Both the position numbers and the translations under genes were made by a program. The notes below the pieces were generated by a model that saw only the letters and a list, made by a program, of their open reading frames with translations, had not been told where the DNA came from and searched no databases. A stretch of 60,272 bases of DNA, taken from contig NZ_BCTF01000029.1 of NCBI RefSeq assembly GCF_001571145.1, positions 1 to 60,272 on the forward strand. The letters run 5' to 3'. Below are positions 43,940-52,065 of the stretch, piece after piece. Each line of letters starts with the position of its first letter. Position 1 is the stretch's first letter. This DNA comes from Hydrogenophaga flava NBRC 102514 (GTDB lineage Bacteria; Pseudomonadota; Gammaproteobacteria; Burkholderiales; Burkholderiaceae_C).

Positions 43940-44221
43940 TCAGGTGAGGATTTCGATGGCCAGCGCATGCAGGCCGGCGTCGGTGAAATTGCGCAGCGCA
44001 TCATACACAAGGCGGTGTTGCGCCACGCGGCTCTTGCCGGTGAAGGCGGGGGAGGCAATGCGCACCCGGAAATGGGTGCCGTAGCCCAGTCCGTTGGCAC
44101 CGGCGTGCCCGGCGTGGGCCGCGCTTTCGTCGATGACTTCCAGACGGGTCGGACTGAGGGCGGCGTCGAGGGCGGCCTGCAGCGCAGCCGCAGTGGGCAC
44201 GAACAGCTGGTCCGGGATCAT
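43940..44221 (-). CDS. BolA family protein
   Basis: A 93-residue class II-KH-fold protein. The BolA pattern is seen in [15 protein letters not shown] followed by [26 protein letters not shown] and LHALAIEI, with the conserved histidine in H-R-L-V. BolA proteins partner monothiol glutaredoxins in iron-sulphur handling and affect envelope genes. Start ATG 44221 gives [10 protein letters not shown] and overlaps the yciB stop (ATGA). Order yciB-bolA-parvulin is common in Burkholderiales. Confidence 0.9.
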   Translation of the reverse strand: MIPDQLFVPTAAALQAALDAALSPTRLEVIDESAAHAGHAGANGLGYGTHFRVRIASPAFTGKSRVAQHRLVYDALRNFTDAGLHALAIEILT

Positions 44222-44766
44222 GAGCCGGTCCCCGCTTCGGTGTCGCTCTTGAGGTAGCGGGCAATGTACAGACCCTGGCCGATGATGAAGACCACCGGAA
44301 ACACGTAACCCCAGAGCTTGAAGTTGACCCAGTCCTCGGTGGAGTAGTAGGCCGCGACGTAACCGTTGATGGCAGCCATGAACAGGAAGTAGGCGATCCA
44401 GATCACGGTCAGGCGCGACCACACCGGGGCCGGCAGGCTGAGCTGGCTGCCCAGCAGGATCTGCAGGAAGTTCTTCTTCCAGACCCACAGCGCCGCAGCC
44501 AGCACGATGGCCATGCTTGCGTAGAGGACGGTGGGCTTCCACTTGATGAAGCGCTCGTCGTGCAGCAGCAGCGTGAGGGCGCCGAACACCAGCACCAGCA
44601 GCAGAGTCACCTTCTGCAGCGTCTGCAGCCGCTTGTCGATGCCGTAGATGATGCCGGTCTGCACCACGGTGGCGGCCATGAGCACGCCGGTGGCGGTGTA
44701 GATGTCGCCAAACTTGTAGGCGGCCACAAACAGCGCAATGGGGAAGAAGTCGATCAGGAAACGCAT
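44218..44766 (-). CDS. yciB: Septation protein A / inner-membrane protein YciB
   Basis: A 182-residue protein (family about 180) with five predicted membrane helices. It begins [23 protein letters not shown], the characteristic YciB/IspZ N-terminus with conserved D-F-F-P, and contains [26 protein letters not shown] and [10 protein letters not shown]. YciB affects septation and envelope integrity. ATG 44766 is preferred over an earlier in-frame start because it gives the conserved N-terminus. A GATAAT lies 7 bases upstream with no Shine-Dalgarno. First gene of the operon. Confidence 0.93.
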   Translation of the reverse strand: MRFLIDFFPIALFVAAYKFGDIYTATGVLMAATVVQTGIIYGIDKRLQTLQKVTLLLVLVFGALTLLLHDERFIKWKPTVLYASMAIVLAAALWVWKKNFLQILLGSQLSLPAPVWSRLTVIWIAYFLFMAAINGYVAAYYSTEDWVNFKLWGYVFPVVFIIGQGLYIARYLKSDTEAGTGS

Positions 44767-44773
44767 GGAAAGA

Positions 44774-44779
44774 ATTATC
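44774..44779 (-). promoter_or_regulatory. Putative -10 box of yciB, very close to the start codon
   Basis: GATAAT on the minus strand ends 7 bases before the yciB ATG, so transcription would begin at or next to the ATG. No -35 of good quality is seen at 17 bases. No ribosome binding site is present in the 7 bases. Confidence 0.45.
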
Positions 44780-44920
44780 GGTGTTGTCGTGGCGATGGTC
44801 TGAGACCGGCTGGCGGTCAAGGTTCCCTGGCCATCTGCCGATAAGCATCACACCCCTCAGGCACCAACAGGCATGCGGCCAGTCCGGGGCTTTTTCTGCA
44901 TTTCCTTCACAGGTGGACCC

Positions 44921-45376
44921 ATGAGCGATGACGAGCAGTTCGAGAGTTTCAAAGTGTCTCTGGCCGATTTCATGGAACAGACGAGTGCCCTGGTGGACCG
45001 GGTGCTGTCCGACGAAACCCACAAGGCCCATCTCGCACCCCTGGTGCCCTGGGTCAGCGAGGTGATGTCGGCGTCCATGGAGCGCGAGCTGATCGAACAG
45101 GTGGGCCTGGCCTATTGGTCGCGCATGGGCATGACTTCCACGTCCACCCCCGCGCGCCTGAAAATCCTGGAACTCAACGGCCTGGCGGATGCGATTCGGA
45201 ACAGCTTGCAACCCGGCCAGGACAGCGGTACCGAAGCCAGCTTCGCCCAGACACACCTGCTCGGTGTGTGCAGCCTGACGGTCGGCAGCTTGCTGGACGC
45301 CATTGGCGACATGTTCCCGCTGGTGCGCGGCATTTTGCGCTCCACCCAGGACGCCATCGACGTGGCCAGCAGCTGA
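44921..45376 (+). CDS. Uncharacterised helical protein
   Basis: A 151-residue, acidic, mainly helical cytosolic protein (FKVSLADFMEQTSALVDRVLS, PLVPWVSEVMSASMERELIEQ, VGSLLDAIGDMFPLVRGILRSTQDAIDVASS). No signal peptide, metal motif or known family is recognised. The C-terminal amphipathic helix, with alternating hydrophobic and serine residues, could contact a membrane or another protein. The start MSDDEQ is chosen because AGGTGG lies 5 bases before it. The TerB/DUF697-like gene starts 77 bases downstream on the same strand. Codon use is normal, so it is probably a real gene. Confidence 0.65.
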   Translation: MSDDEQFESFKVSLADFMEQTSALVDRVLSDETHKAHLAPLVPWVSEVMSASMERELIEQVGLAYWSRMGMTSTSTPARLKILELNGLADAIRNSLQPGQDSGTEASFAQTHLLGVCSLTVGSLLDAIGDMFPLVRGILRSTQDAIDVASS

Positions 45377-45453
45377 ATCGCATCGGGGGCCGGAACTTGG
45401 CCCACACTCCGTTGCTCTAGAGTGCTTCTTCTGCAACTCAGGGCATCGGAACC

Positions 45454-46431
45454 ATGCAAATCCAGGAACAACAAGCCATTCTCACCATTGCTCTGTTGGC
45501 GGCGTTTGCCGACGGCGACAAGGCCGACAGCGAGCGCGAGGCCGTGCGGCGGCTGGCGGAGTCGCTGGGCCGCGAGGCCGGGAGCGCGGCGCTGGCGGGG
45601 TTGTATCAGGATGTGCTGCTCAAGCGGGTGACGCTGGCCGACGCCGTCGGCGCCCTGCGTGAACCGGCCCAGCGCCAGCTGGCCTACGAAATGGCGGTCT
45701 GCGTCTGCGACGCCGACGGGCGGCAGAACGCCGCCGAAACGGCTTTCCTCTCGGACCTGAAATCGCGCCTGGCCCTGGATGCTGGCCGCGCCCAGGCCTT
45801 CGAGCAGGAGGCCGATGCGGTGCTTACGGCCGCGGCTGCCGCGGCACCGGCGAGTGCGCCGGTGCCGGCACCCGCCCAGGCCCCGCAAGGCGCAGCCTCC
45901 AGCGACCCCGCCCGGGAAGCGGCCCTGGACAAGACCATCCTGAACGCGGCCCTGCTCAACGGTGCACTGGAACTGCTGCCGCAGTCCTGGGCCTCGATGG
46001 CCATCATCCCGCTGCAGGTGCGCATGGTCTACAACATCGGCCGCTCCTACGGCATCGAGCTTGACCAGGGCCATATCAAGGAGTTCATCACCACCGTCGG
46101 CGTGGGCCTGACCTCCCAGTACGTGGAGCAGTTCGGGCGCAAGCTGCTGGGTGGCCTGCTGGGCAAGGTGGCCGGCCGCACCATCGGCGGAATCGGCGGC
46201 GTGGCCACCGGCATGGCGATGTCGTTCGCCACCACCTATGCGCTCGGCCAGGTGGCCCGGCGCTACTACGCTGGCGGCCGCGTCATGAGCACGGCGCTGC
46301 TGCAGCAGACCTTCCAGCAGCTGCTGACCCCGGCCCGGCAGATGCAGACCCAGTACCTGCCCCAGATGAAGGACCTCTCGCGCACGCTGGACATGGGCAA
46401 GGTGCTTGGGATGGTGCGTGGCCAACCCTGA
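45454..46431 (+). CDS. TerB-like / DUF697-like two-domain protein
   Basis: A 325-residue protein. Residues about 1-120 resemble a TerB-type tellurite-resistance domain: helix, acidic loop DGDKADSERE, then a second acidic loop DADGRQNAAE at the matching position, both possible metal-binding sites. An Ala/Pro spacer (about 128-150) leads to a C-terminal region (about 160-285) like the DUF697/YcjF membrane-associated domain, with IIPLQVRMVYNIGRSYGIEL, Gly-rich helices (GGLLGKVAGRTIGGIGGVATG) and FATTYALGQVARRYY. Related proteins occur in stress and envelope loci; function unknown. It overlaps the next gene by 14 bases. Confidence 0.75.
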   Translation: MQIQEQQAILTIALLAAFADGDKADSEREAVRRLAESLGREAGSAALAGLYQDVLLKRVTLADAVGALREPAQRQLAYEMAVCVCDADGRQNAAETAFLSDLKSRLALDAGRAQAFEQEADAVLTAAAAAAPASAPVPAPAQAPQGAASSDPAREAALDKTILNAALLNGALELLPQSWASMAIIPLQVRMVYNIGRSYGIELDQGHIKEFITTVGVGLTSQYVEQFGRKLLGGLLGKVAGRTIGGIGGVATGMAMSFATTYALGQVARRYYAGGRVMSTALLQQTFQQLLTPARQMQTQYLPQMKDLSRTLDMGKVLGMVRGQP

Positions 46432-46798
46432 CGACCCGCCGCGCCCGGTGCACTGGCCGCGTCGGCTTGCCGTGGCGGCGCTGCTGGTCGGTGTGCTGCT
46501 GATGAGCGTGTTCGCCTGGCGCGCCTGGCGCCAGCACGACTACCAGACCCGCCTGGCCGCGGGCGAAATCCAGGTCGAGACCTTGCGCGGCTGGATGACC
46601 CTCTCTTATATAGAGCGCGTGCACGGCGTGCCCGAGGAGCGGGTGCGCGAGGTGCTGGGCCTGCCAGCGTCCGGTGGTGACGACCTCAGCCTTCACGACT
46701 GGTTCGGTGCGCAAGGCATCGAACCGTTGGAGGGGCGCAAGAAGGTCGAGGCGCTGATTCTGGAGCGCCGGTCGGCGCTGCAGGAGCCTGATCGGTGA
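46418..46798 (+). CDS. Small single-pass membrane protein with an RGWMTL motif domain
   Basis: A 126-residue protein: a short cytoplasmic tail, one membrane helix (RLAVAALLVGVLLMSVFAW, about 15-33) and a soluble domain of about 85 residues containing RGWMTLSYIERVHGVPEERVREVLGLP. The pattern R/K-G-x-M-T-L-x-x-I/V-x-x-x-x-G-V-P-x-x-x-L/V-x-x-x-L-x-L-P also occurs as a module on some membrane redox and Fe-S proteins, as far as I recall; this is a resemblance, not an assignment. GTG 46418 is chosen as start. It overlaps the TerB-like gene and, by GTGA, the DedA gene, so all three should be co-translated. Confidence 0.7.
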   Translation: MANPDDPPRPVHWPRRLAVAALLVGVLLMSVFAWRAWRQHDYQTRLAAGEIQVETLRGWMTLSYIERVHGVPEERVREVLGLPASGGDDLSLHDWFGAQGIEPLEGRKKVEALILERRSALQEPDR

Positions 46799-47373
46799 GC
46801 GACCTCAGTGGTGCGCTGCTGACGGCCTTGATCAACCAGGGCCAGTGGCTGCTGGCATCCGTGCTGTTTCTGGCCGCGTTGGGCCTGCCGCTGCCAGCTT
46901 CCATGCTGCTGCTGGCCGCCGGCGCTTTTGCCCGCCAGGGCGTGCTCGAACCTGTGATGTCGGCCGCGACCGGTGTGGCCGCTGCGGTGGCGGGGGACAT
47001 GGGGTGCTATCTCGCAGGCCGGCTGATGGGCCAGCGCCTGCCGCAGTCATGGCGCACCGGTCCGGTCTGGCAGCGGGCGGCCGACACCTTTGCACGCCAG
47101 GGCGCCTGGGCGGTGCTGCTGACACGCTTCCTGTTGACCCCGCTCGCGCTGCCGGTGAACCTGCTGGCTGGCAGCACCCGTTTTCCCTGGCACCGGTTCT
47201 TGCTGCCAGTGCTGGTGGGGGAGCTGGTGTGGGTGGCGCTGTTCGGTGGGCTCGGTTACGTGTTCGCCGATCGCTGGGAGTGGGTGAGCGCCTGGGCGGA
47301 GGACTCGGTGGGCCTTCTGTTGGGTGGGTTGCTGGCCGCCGCGGGTTTGTGGGGGCTCTGGCGCCTGCGTTGA
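46795..47373 (+). CDS. DedA family inner-membrane protein
   Basis: A 192-residue DedA/SNARE-associated membrane protein. Two re-entrant-type segments and four to five helices are seen; the family signatures are LFLAALGLPLPASMLLLAAGAFARQG (proline-rich entry with P-L-P), GDMGCYLAGRLMG and TRFLLTPLALPVNLLAGSTRFPWHRF, the G-x-x-x-x-x-x-R-x-x-P-x-x-R segment being modified to R-F-L-L-T-P. DedA proteins move undecaprenyl phosphate or phospholipids across the inner membrane. GTG 46795 start overlaps the upstream stop. The acidic residue usual in the E-x-x-x-P-x-P motif is replaced by Ala/Leu here. Confidence 0.85.
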   Translation: MSDLSGALLTALINQGQWLLASVLFLAALGLPLPASMLLLAAGAFARQGVLEPVMSAATGVAAAVAGDMGCYLAGRLMGQRLPQSWRTGPVWQRAADTFARQGAWAVLLTRFLLTPLALPVNLLAGSTRFPWHRFLLPVLVGELVWVALFGGLGYVFADRWEWVSAWAEDSVGLLLGGLLAAAGLWGLWRLR

Positions 47374-47456
47374 ACTCTTACGCGGGTGGTTCGGGCAGAA
47401 TCTGCTCGCCCGAAGATGCTTCTGGCGCCCCATCACCCAAGAGAAGGATTCCTCCG

Positions 47457-47966
47457 ATGACCAAGCCCCTGCGTTTCCCGCTGATCGCCGCGACCCTGGC
47501 CGCCACCGCACTGCTTGCCGCCTGTGGTGGTGGTGACGACGACCCATCGGTGGAAGGAGACAGCTCCGGCGACGTGGTGGCCAAGTACATCGGCACGTGG
47601 GAGTCGGACTGTTACGCCGACAGCGGCGCGTCCGCCAAGATCCGCGCCGACTTCACCAAGGTCGCGGCCACCAGCTTCAGCGGCAATGTGGTGGCCTACG
47701 GCTATGTGGGCAGCTCCTGCTCCGGCCCCAGCGTCAAGGACGAGAACGTGCTGACCAACCTGTCGATGAATCACGCCGGCACCAAAGCGATTGCCGGCGT
47801 CACCGCCGACAAGTTCAATGGCGCTGCCGACCAGGGCAACGGCAAGCTGGTGATGTACACCGACGGCACCACCTTGCAGCTGGGCGACGAAGACGGTGCG
47901 AAGGATGCCGAGGGCTATGCCAACAGCTTCTACGACAGCCGCTACACCCTCAAGCGCCGCAACTGA
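47457..47966 (+). CDS. Uncharacterised lipoprotein
   Basis: A 169-residue precursor with a signal peptide ending in the lipobox LLAAC (Cys23), followed by GGGDDDPSVEGDSSG, a glycine/aspartate linker. Asp at +5 onward and Gly at +2 suggest outer-membrane sorting. The mature domain (about 45-169) is beta-rich with two cysteines (CYADSG and SSCSGP) that could form a disulphide, starting YIGTWESDCY, a pattern seen in small lipocalin-like or META-type domains; no family is certain. RBS GAAGGA (47443-47448). It ends 15 bases before the convergent alcohol dehydrogenase. Confidence 0.75.
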   Translation: MTKPLRFPLIAATLAATALLAACGGGDDDPSVEGDSSGDVVAKYIGTWESDCYADSGASAKIRADFTKVAATSFSGNVVAYGYVGSSCSGPSVKDENVLTNLSMNHAGTKAIAGVTADKFNGAADQGNGKLVMYTDGTTLQLGDEDGAKDAEGYANSFYDSRYTLKRRN

Positions 47967-47974
47967 TGTGGCGG

Positions 47975-47997
47975 GCGGGCCTCACATCGAGGCCCGC
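47975..47997. repeat. Perfect 9-bp inverted repeat at the 3' end of the alcohol dehydrogenase gene
   Basis: GCGGGCCTC-ACATC-GAGGCCCGC overlaps the last codons and the stop of the minus-strand dehydrogenase and lies 8 bases after the lipoprotein stop. It may act as a shared stem-loop for both convergent transcripts; no T-run. Confidence 0.4.
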
Positions 47998-49139
47998 AGC
48001 ATGTCACGGTAGTCGGCCGCGCTGGCCAGCCGCGGGTTGGTCTTGTGGCAGTGGTCCGCCAGCGCGCCCTGGATCACCTTGTCGAACAGGTCCTCGGTCA
48101 CACCCAGGGACGCCAGCCCCGCGGGCAGCCCCAGCCGCGTGTTCATGGCCCGGATGGCCTCACCCAGCCGTTGCGCCACCGCAGCCGCATCACCATCTTC
48201 CGGCAGGCCCATGGCGTGGGCCATGCGCTGCAGGCGCCGCTCCTTCTGCACACTCTCGGCACCCGCGTTGAAGGCAATCACGGCGGGCAGGAAGAGGGCG
48301 TTGAGTGTGCCGTGATGCAGCCTCGGGTTCACGCCACCCAGGCTGTGGCTCAGGCTGTGCACACAGCCCAGCCCTTTCTGGAACGCCATCGCGCCCTGCA
48401 TGGAAGCGCTCATCATGTTCAGCCGCGCCTCCCGGTCTTGCCCATCGTTGGTCGCGCGTTCGATGTGTGACCAGCCACGCTGCAGGCCATCGAGCGCAAT
48501 GCCGTCGGCCGGCGGGTTGAAGGCCGGCGCCATGAAAGTTTCCATGCAGTGCGCGATCGCGTCCATGCCGGTGGCGGCGGTCAACAGCGGTGGCAAGCCC
48601 AGGGTGAGCGCGGGGTCGAGGATGGCGGTTTTGGGCACCAGGTGCCAGCTGTGAAAACCCAGCTTGCGGCCATCGTCGACGATCACAATGGCGCCGCGCG
48701 CCACCTCGCTGCCGGTGCCTGCGGTGGTGGGCACGGCGATCAGCGGCAGCACGGCCGGGGTGATCTTGGGTGAACCGCCTTCGATGGTGGCGTAGGTCTT
48801 GAACGGGCCTTCGTGGGTGGCGGCAATGGCCACGCCCTTGGCGCAGTCGATCGAGCTGCCGCCGCCCAGCGCGATCAGACCGTCGCAGCCGCCGGCCTTG
48901 CAGGCCTCGACGGCGGCGCGCACCGCCGCCTCGTTGGGATTGCCCGGCGTCTGGTCGAACACCGCCACCGGCCAGCCGGGCAGGGCGGCCAGCGCCCGGT
49001 CCAGCAGCCCCGCGGCCTTGACGCCCGCGTCGGTCACGATCAGCGGCCGGGTGATGCCGGCCCGGGCGCACTCGGCGGCCAGCTGCGCCAGCGCGCCGTC
49101 TTCAATCAGGATGTTCGTCACGTACAGGATCTGCGCCAT
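47982..49139 (-). CDS. Iron-containing (group III) alcohol dehydrogenase
   Basis: A 385-residue NAD(P)-dependent dehydrogenase of the Fe-ADH family. The nucleotide-binding loop [15 protein letters not shown] (about 96-110) and metal-binding positions are in place: D in [14 protein letters not shown] with the first histidine, HSLSHSLGG with two histidines, and RLHHGTLNA. It would oxidise an alcohol or reduce an aldehyde; substrate unknown. The start [15 protein letters not shown] is preferred over a longer frame. Divergent from the esterase gene, with overlapping promoter-like sequences in the 114-base gap. Confidence 0.9.
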   Translation of the reverse strand: MAQILYVTNILIEDGALAQLAAECARAGITRPLIVTDAGVKAAGLLDRALAALPGWPVAVFDQTPGNPNEAAVRAAVEACKAGGCDGLIALGGGSSIDCAKGVAIAATHEGPFKTYATIEGGSPKITPAVLPLIAVPTTAGTGSEVARGAIVIVDDGRKLGFHSWHLVPKTAILDPALTLGLPPLLTAATGMDAIAHCMETFMAPAFNPPADGIALDGLQRGWSHIERATNDGQDREARLNMMSASMQGAMAFQKGLGCVHSLSHSLGGVNPRLHHGTLNALFLPAVIAFNAGAESVQKERRLQRMAHAMGLPEDGDAAAVAQRLGEAIRAMNTRLGLPAGLASLGVTEDLFDKVIQGALADHCHKTNPRLASAADYRDMLRASM

Positions 49140-49154
49140 GGCTGCTTGTCTCGC

Positions 49155-49183
49155 TTGTTGTGTGGAATGGCAAAAACTATAAA
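49155..49183 (+). promoter_or_regulatory. Promoter of the esterase/thioesterase-GNAT pair
   Basis: TTGTTG (49155-49160) and TATAAA (49178-49183) are 17 bases apart, giving a start near 49190. On the minus strand TATAGT (complement of 49176-49181) could be the -10 of the alcohol dehydrogenase, so the two promoters would overlap. Confidence 0.5.
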
Positions 49184-49253
49184 GGCTGCGACGCCCGGTC
49201 CGGGTCGCACAGTGGGCAGCGGGGCGCGCGAAACACCGCCACAATGCCGGCCC

Positions 49254-50240
49254 ATGTCGCACCACCATCCGAACCCCCGGTCGTTGCTCACGCCCGCCAT
49301 GCGCGGACTGATCGACCGCATCGCCCGCGCCGGGCACCCGCCGCTGCACGCCCTGAGCCCGGACCAGGCCAAGGCCGCCTACGCCGCCGGGGCGGGTGTG
49401 GTGGACATTCCGCCGCACAAGCTGACGCGGGTCGAGGACCTCGGGATCCCCGCACGCGACGGGTTCGAACTGCCGGCCCGCCTGTATGCCCCCGCCAGCG
49501 AACAGTCCCTGCCAGTGCTGCTGTACTTACACGGCGGCGGTTTCACCGTCGGCAACATCGCCACCCACGAGCCGCTGTGCCGCCATCTCGCGCATCTGGC
49601 GCACTGCGCCGTGGTGTCGCTGGACTACCGGCTCGCGCCCGAATGGAAATTCCCCACTGCGGTGCACGACGCCTGGGACGCGCTGGGCTGGCTGCGCGAA
49701 CAGGCCGAATCCCTTGGGCTGGACGGCACGCGCATCGCCGTCGGAGGGGACAGTGCGGGCGGCACCCTGGCCGCGGTCACCGCCATCGCCGCGCGCGATG
49801 CCGGCTGGCCGCTGGCGCTGCAGTTGCTGTTCTACCCCGGCACCGCCGGCCACCAGGACACTCCCAGCCACAAGACCTTCGCCCACGGCTTCATCCTCGA
49901 AGAGCCGCACATCAGCTATTTCTTCGGCCATTATCTGCGCGGTCCGCAGGACCGCGACGACTGGCGTTTCGCACCGCTGGACGGGGTCGACGACACCGGC
50001 CAGGTGCGCGATCTCGACGGCGTGGCGCCCGCCTGGATCGGCCTGGCCGAGTGCGACAGCCTGACCGACGAGGGCGTGATGTACGCCGACCGGCTGCGCA
50101 TGGCGGGCGTGCCGGTGGACCTGGAGATCTACGCCGGCGTGGTGCACGGCTTCATCCAGTTCGGCCGCGCCATTCCCACCGCACTGACCGCCCACAACGA
50201 CGCCGCCCGCGCGCTGCGCCACGCATTCGGAGAGTACTGA
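49254..50240 (+). CDS. Alpha/beta hydrolase, hormone-sensitive-lipase family
   Basis: A 328-residue esterase/lipase. The HSL-type oxyanion motif is [12 protein letters not shown] (about 88-99), the nucleophile is the serine in [11 protein letters not shown] (about 165), the acid lies in [11 protein letters not shown] and the histidine in [10 protein letters not shown], so the triad is complete. An N-terminal helical cap ([18 protein letters not shown]) is present; no signal peptide. The next gene starts one base after the stop, so they are a transcription unit. Substrates are probably short-chain acyl esters. Confidence 0.9.
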   Translation: MSHHHPNPRSLLTPAMRGLIDRIARAGHPPLHALSPDQAKAAYAAGAGVVDIPPHKLTRVEDLGIPARDGFELPARLYAPASEQSLPVLLYLHGGGFTVGNIATHEPLCRHLAHLAHCAVVSLDYRLAPEWKFPTAVHDAWDALGWLREQAESLGLDGTRIAVGGDSAGGTLAAVTAIAARDAGWPLALQLLFYPGTAGHQDTPSHKTFAHGFILEEPHISYFFGHYLRGPQDRDDWRFAPLDGVDDTGQVRDLDGVAPAWIGLAECDSLTDEGVMYADRLRMAGVPVDLEIYAGVVHGFIQFGRAIPTALTAHNDAARALRHAFGEY

Positions 50241-50241
50241 C

Positions 50242-51111
50242 ATGCCCCAACTCTCGCGTTCGGACTTCCGTTTCTTCCACCGCCTGCGCGTGCGCTGGGC
50301 CGAGGTGGACATGCAGAAGATCGTCTTCAACGCCCACTACCTGATGTACTTCGACACCGCCATCACCGACTACTGGCGGGCGGTGGCGCTGCCCTACGAA
50401 GAGGCCATGCACCGGCTCGGCGGTGACCTGTACGTCGTCAAGGCCACGGTGGAGTTCCACGCCTCGGCGCGCATGGACGACCAGATCGATGTGGCCATGA
50501 AATGCAGCCGCATCGGCACCTCGTCGCTCACCTTCACCGGCGCGATCTTCCGCGGCGACCAGCACCTGATCTCGGGCGAACTGGTCTATGTGTTCGCAGA
50601 CCCTGCCACCCAGACATCACGCCCGGTGCCGCAGGCGCTGCGCGACACTCTGATGGGCTACGAGGCCGGCGAGGCGGTGGCGGCGGTCCGCGTGGGCGAC
50701 TGGGCCACGCTGGGTGCCGACGCACGGGCGGTCCGCACCGAGGTGTTCGTCGACGAACAGCAGATCCCCAAGGACCTGGAGCAGGACGTGGCCGACGCCA
50801 CTGCGGTGCACGCCGTGGTCCACAACCGCCTGGGCCAGGCGGTCGCCACCGGGCGCCTGATTCCCACCGGCACGCCGGGCGTCTCGCAGGTGGGGCGGCT
50901 GGCGGTCAAGCGCGTGTTGCGCGGGGGCTCGCTGGGCCGGCAGGTGCTGCAGGCGCTGACCGAGGCGGCCCGTGCGCGCGGCGACCGCGAGGTGCTGCTG
51001 CATGCGCAAAGCAGCGCCATCGGCTTCTACGACCGGCTGGGCTGGCAGCGGCGCGGGCCGGCGTTCGAGGAAGCGGGCATCCCGCACCAGGAGATGTTCC
51101 TGCCGCTGTGA
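50242..51111 (+). CDS. Fusion of a YbgC/FadM-type acyl-CoA thioesterase and a GNAT acetyltransferase
   Basis: A 289-residue two-domain protein. Residues about 1-140 form a hot-dog 4HBT thioesterase: RVRWAEVDMQKIVFNAHYLMYFDTA holds the catalytic Asp23 and the N-A-H-Y motif. Residues about 150-289 form an ElaA-like GNAT domain: RTEVFVDEQQIPKDLEQDV, RLIPTGTPGVSQVGRLAVKRVLRGGSLGRQVL (acetyl-CoA loop) and SAIGFYDRLGW. Each domain is complete, and both bind CoA thioesters. It starts with ATG one base after the esterase stop. The junction at about 140-150 (TLMGYEAGEAVAAVRV) is a short linker, with no stop or frameshift. Confidence 0.88.
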   Translation: MPQLSRSDFRFFHRLRVRWAEVDMQKIVFNAHYLMYFDTAITDYWRAVALPYEEAMHRLGGDLYVVKATVEFHASARMDDQIDVAMKCSRIGTSSLTFTGAIFRGDQHLISGELVYVFADPATQTSRPVPQALRDTLMGYEAGEAVAAVRVGDWATLGADARAVRTEVFVDEQQIPKDLEQDVADATAVHAVVHNRLGQAVATGRLIPTGTPGVSQVGRLAVKRVLRGGSLGRQVLQALTEAARARGDREVLLHAQSSAIGFYDRLGWQRRGPAFEEAGIPHQEMFLPL

Positions 51112-51124
51112 GCGGCGCGGCCGC

Positions 51125-51952
51125 TCAGGCCAGGCGCAGCCGACGCGGCTGGGCGTCGGTCCAGCGGTGCGGGCCGGCCGGCGGCGGCGTGTGGGTCCAC
51201 TCGGTGAAGTCGGCGCTGAAACCCTGGCCATGGCGCGCCACGTTCAGCAGCAGGCTGCTGCGGGTGCCATAGCCACGGTCGGCCATGTCGACGAAAGGGC
51301 TGGACAGCGCGCGCTCCAGCTCGGCGGGAACACCGGTGGCCGGCAGTTCGGACATAGGACGGATGTCGCGGTCGGCCAGCGCGGCCACCAGCGGTGACGT
51401 TGCGTCCGGTCCGGTCGTGAGGGCTTCGGCCAGCGCCTGTTTCAGCCGCAGCGTCTTGGGCCAGGGTGTGTCGAGCGCCGCGTTGGACAGGCCGTAGACG
51501 CCCGGCGCCAGCCGCCGGTGGTGCAGGCGGTCGGTGTGTTCTTCATGGGGTTGAGCCGGGTCGCGGTTGCTCACCCAGGCCCAGAAACCGCAGGTCAGAT
51601 CACCCACCACCAGGTTGAAGCCGCCGTAGTCGACTGCGGACACGTCGGACAGCAGTGTGTCCCAGGAGCTGCCGGACTGCAGCCAGCGCGTGGTCAGCTC
51701 GCCTCGGCTGCGGCGGCCCGGGCCGGGGTTCGCACTGCGCACATTGGTCAGCATGGCGACGCGGCCGACCTCGCTCATGCCCAGCCAGGTGCCGCCGTCC
51801 CGCAGGTCGCGACCCGCGACCACGCCGGTGCCGTCGGGCAGGGTCCAGCGGTGCAGCGGCTCAGTGGGCCGCTCAAAGAACTCGTCGCGGTTGGCCGCCA
51901 GCAGCAGCGGACGATCTGGGTCAGTGCCGATGGCGAAGGCGATCAGGCACAT
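51125..51952 (-). CDS. NRDE family protein (TANGO2-like)
   Basis: A 275-residue protein starting MCLIAFAIG, with Cys2 as the N-terminal nucleophile once Met1 is removed, then the name-giving ANRDEFFERPT (about 20-30) and GTWLGMSEVGRVAMLTNVR. These are the hallmarks of the NRDE/TANGO2 family, implicated in haem or lipid-related metabolism in eukaryotes; bacterial role unclear. Start at ATG 51952 is fixed by the MCLI motif. Transcribed alone, with the repeat element between it and ygfZ. Confidence 0.88.
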   Translation of the reverse strand: MCLIAFAIGTDPDRPLLLAANRDEFFERPTEPLHRWTLPDGTGVVAGRDLRDGGTWLGMSEVGRVAMLTNVRSANPGPGRRSRGELTTRWLQSGSSWDTLLSDVSAVDYGGFNLVVGDLTCGFWAWVSNRDPAQPHEEHTDRLHHRRLAPGVYGLSNAALDTPWPKTLRLKQALAEALTTGPDATSPLVAALADRDIRPMSELPATGVPAELERALSSPFVDMADRGYGTRSSLLLNVARHGQGFSADFTEWTHTPPPAGPHRWTDAQPRRLRLA

Positions 51953-51984
51953 TGCGTCTCGCAATGCAATGCTTGAATCTGGCG

Positions 51985-52057
51985 CCGGGCCGCCCCAAGC
52001 CGGATTCGCGCCCCCTCGGGGGGCAGCGACCCGCGCAGCGGTGGAGCGTGGGGGCCC
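51985..52057. repeat. Dispersed intergenic repeat with nested hairpins
   Basis: The spacer between the NRDE gene and ygfZ holds a GC-rich element with outer arms GGGCCGCCCCA (51988-51998) and GTGGGGGCCC (52048-52057) and an inner hairpin GCCCCC-TC-GGGGGGC near 52010-52023, followed by CAGCGACCCGCGCAGCGG. I recognise the general form (GCCCC..., CCCTCGGGGGGCAGCG, GCGTGGGGGC) as a repeat scattered through Comamonadaceae intergenic regions. I see one copy here. It probably folds in the ygfZ 3' RNA or NRDE leader. Confidence 0.55.
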
Positions 52058-52065
52058 ATGTTCCT

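Noticed and set aside
47975..47997. Inverted repeat as a rho-independent terminator
   Set aside because: Stem is strong but neither strand has a T-run after it; kept only as a hairpin.
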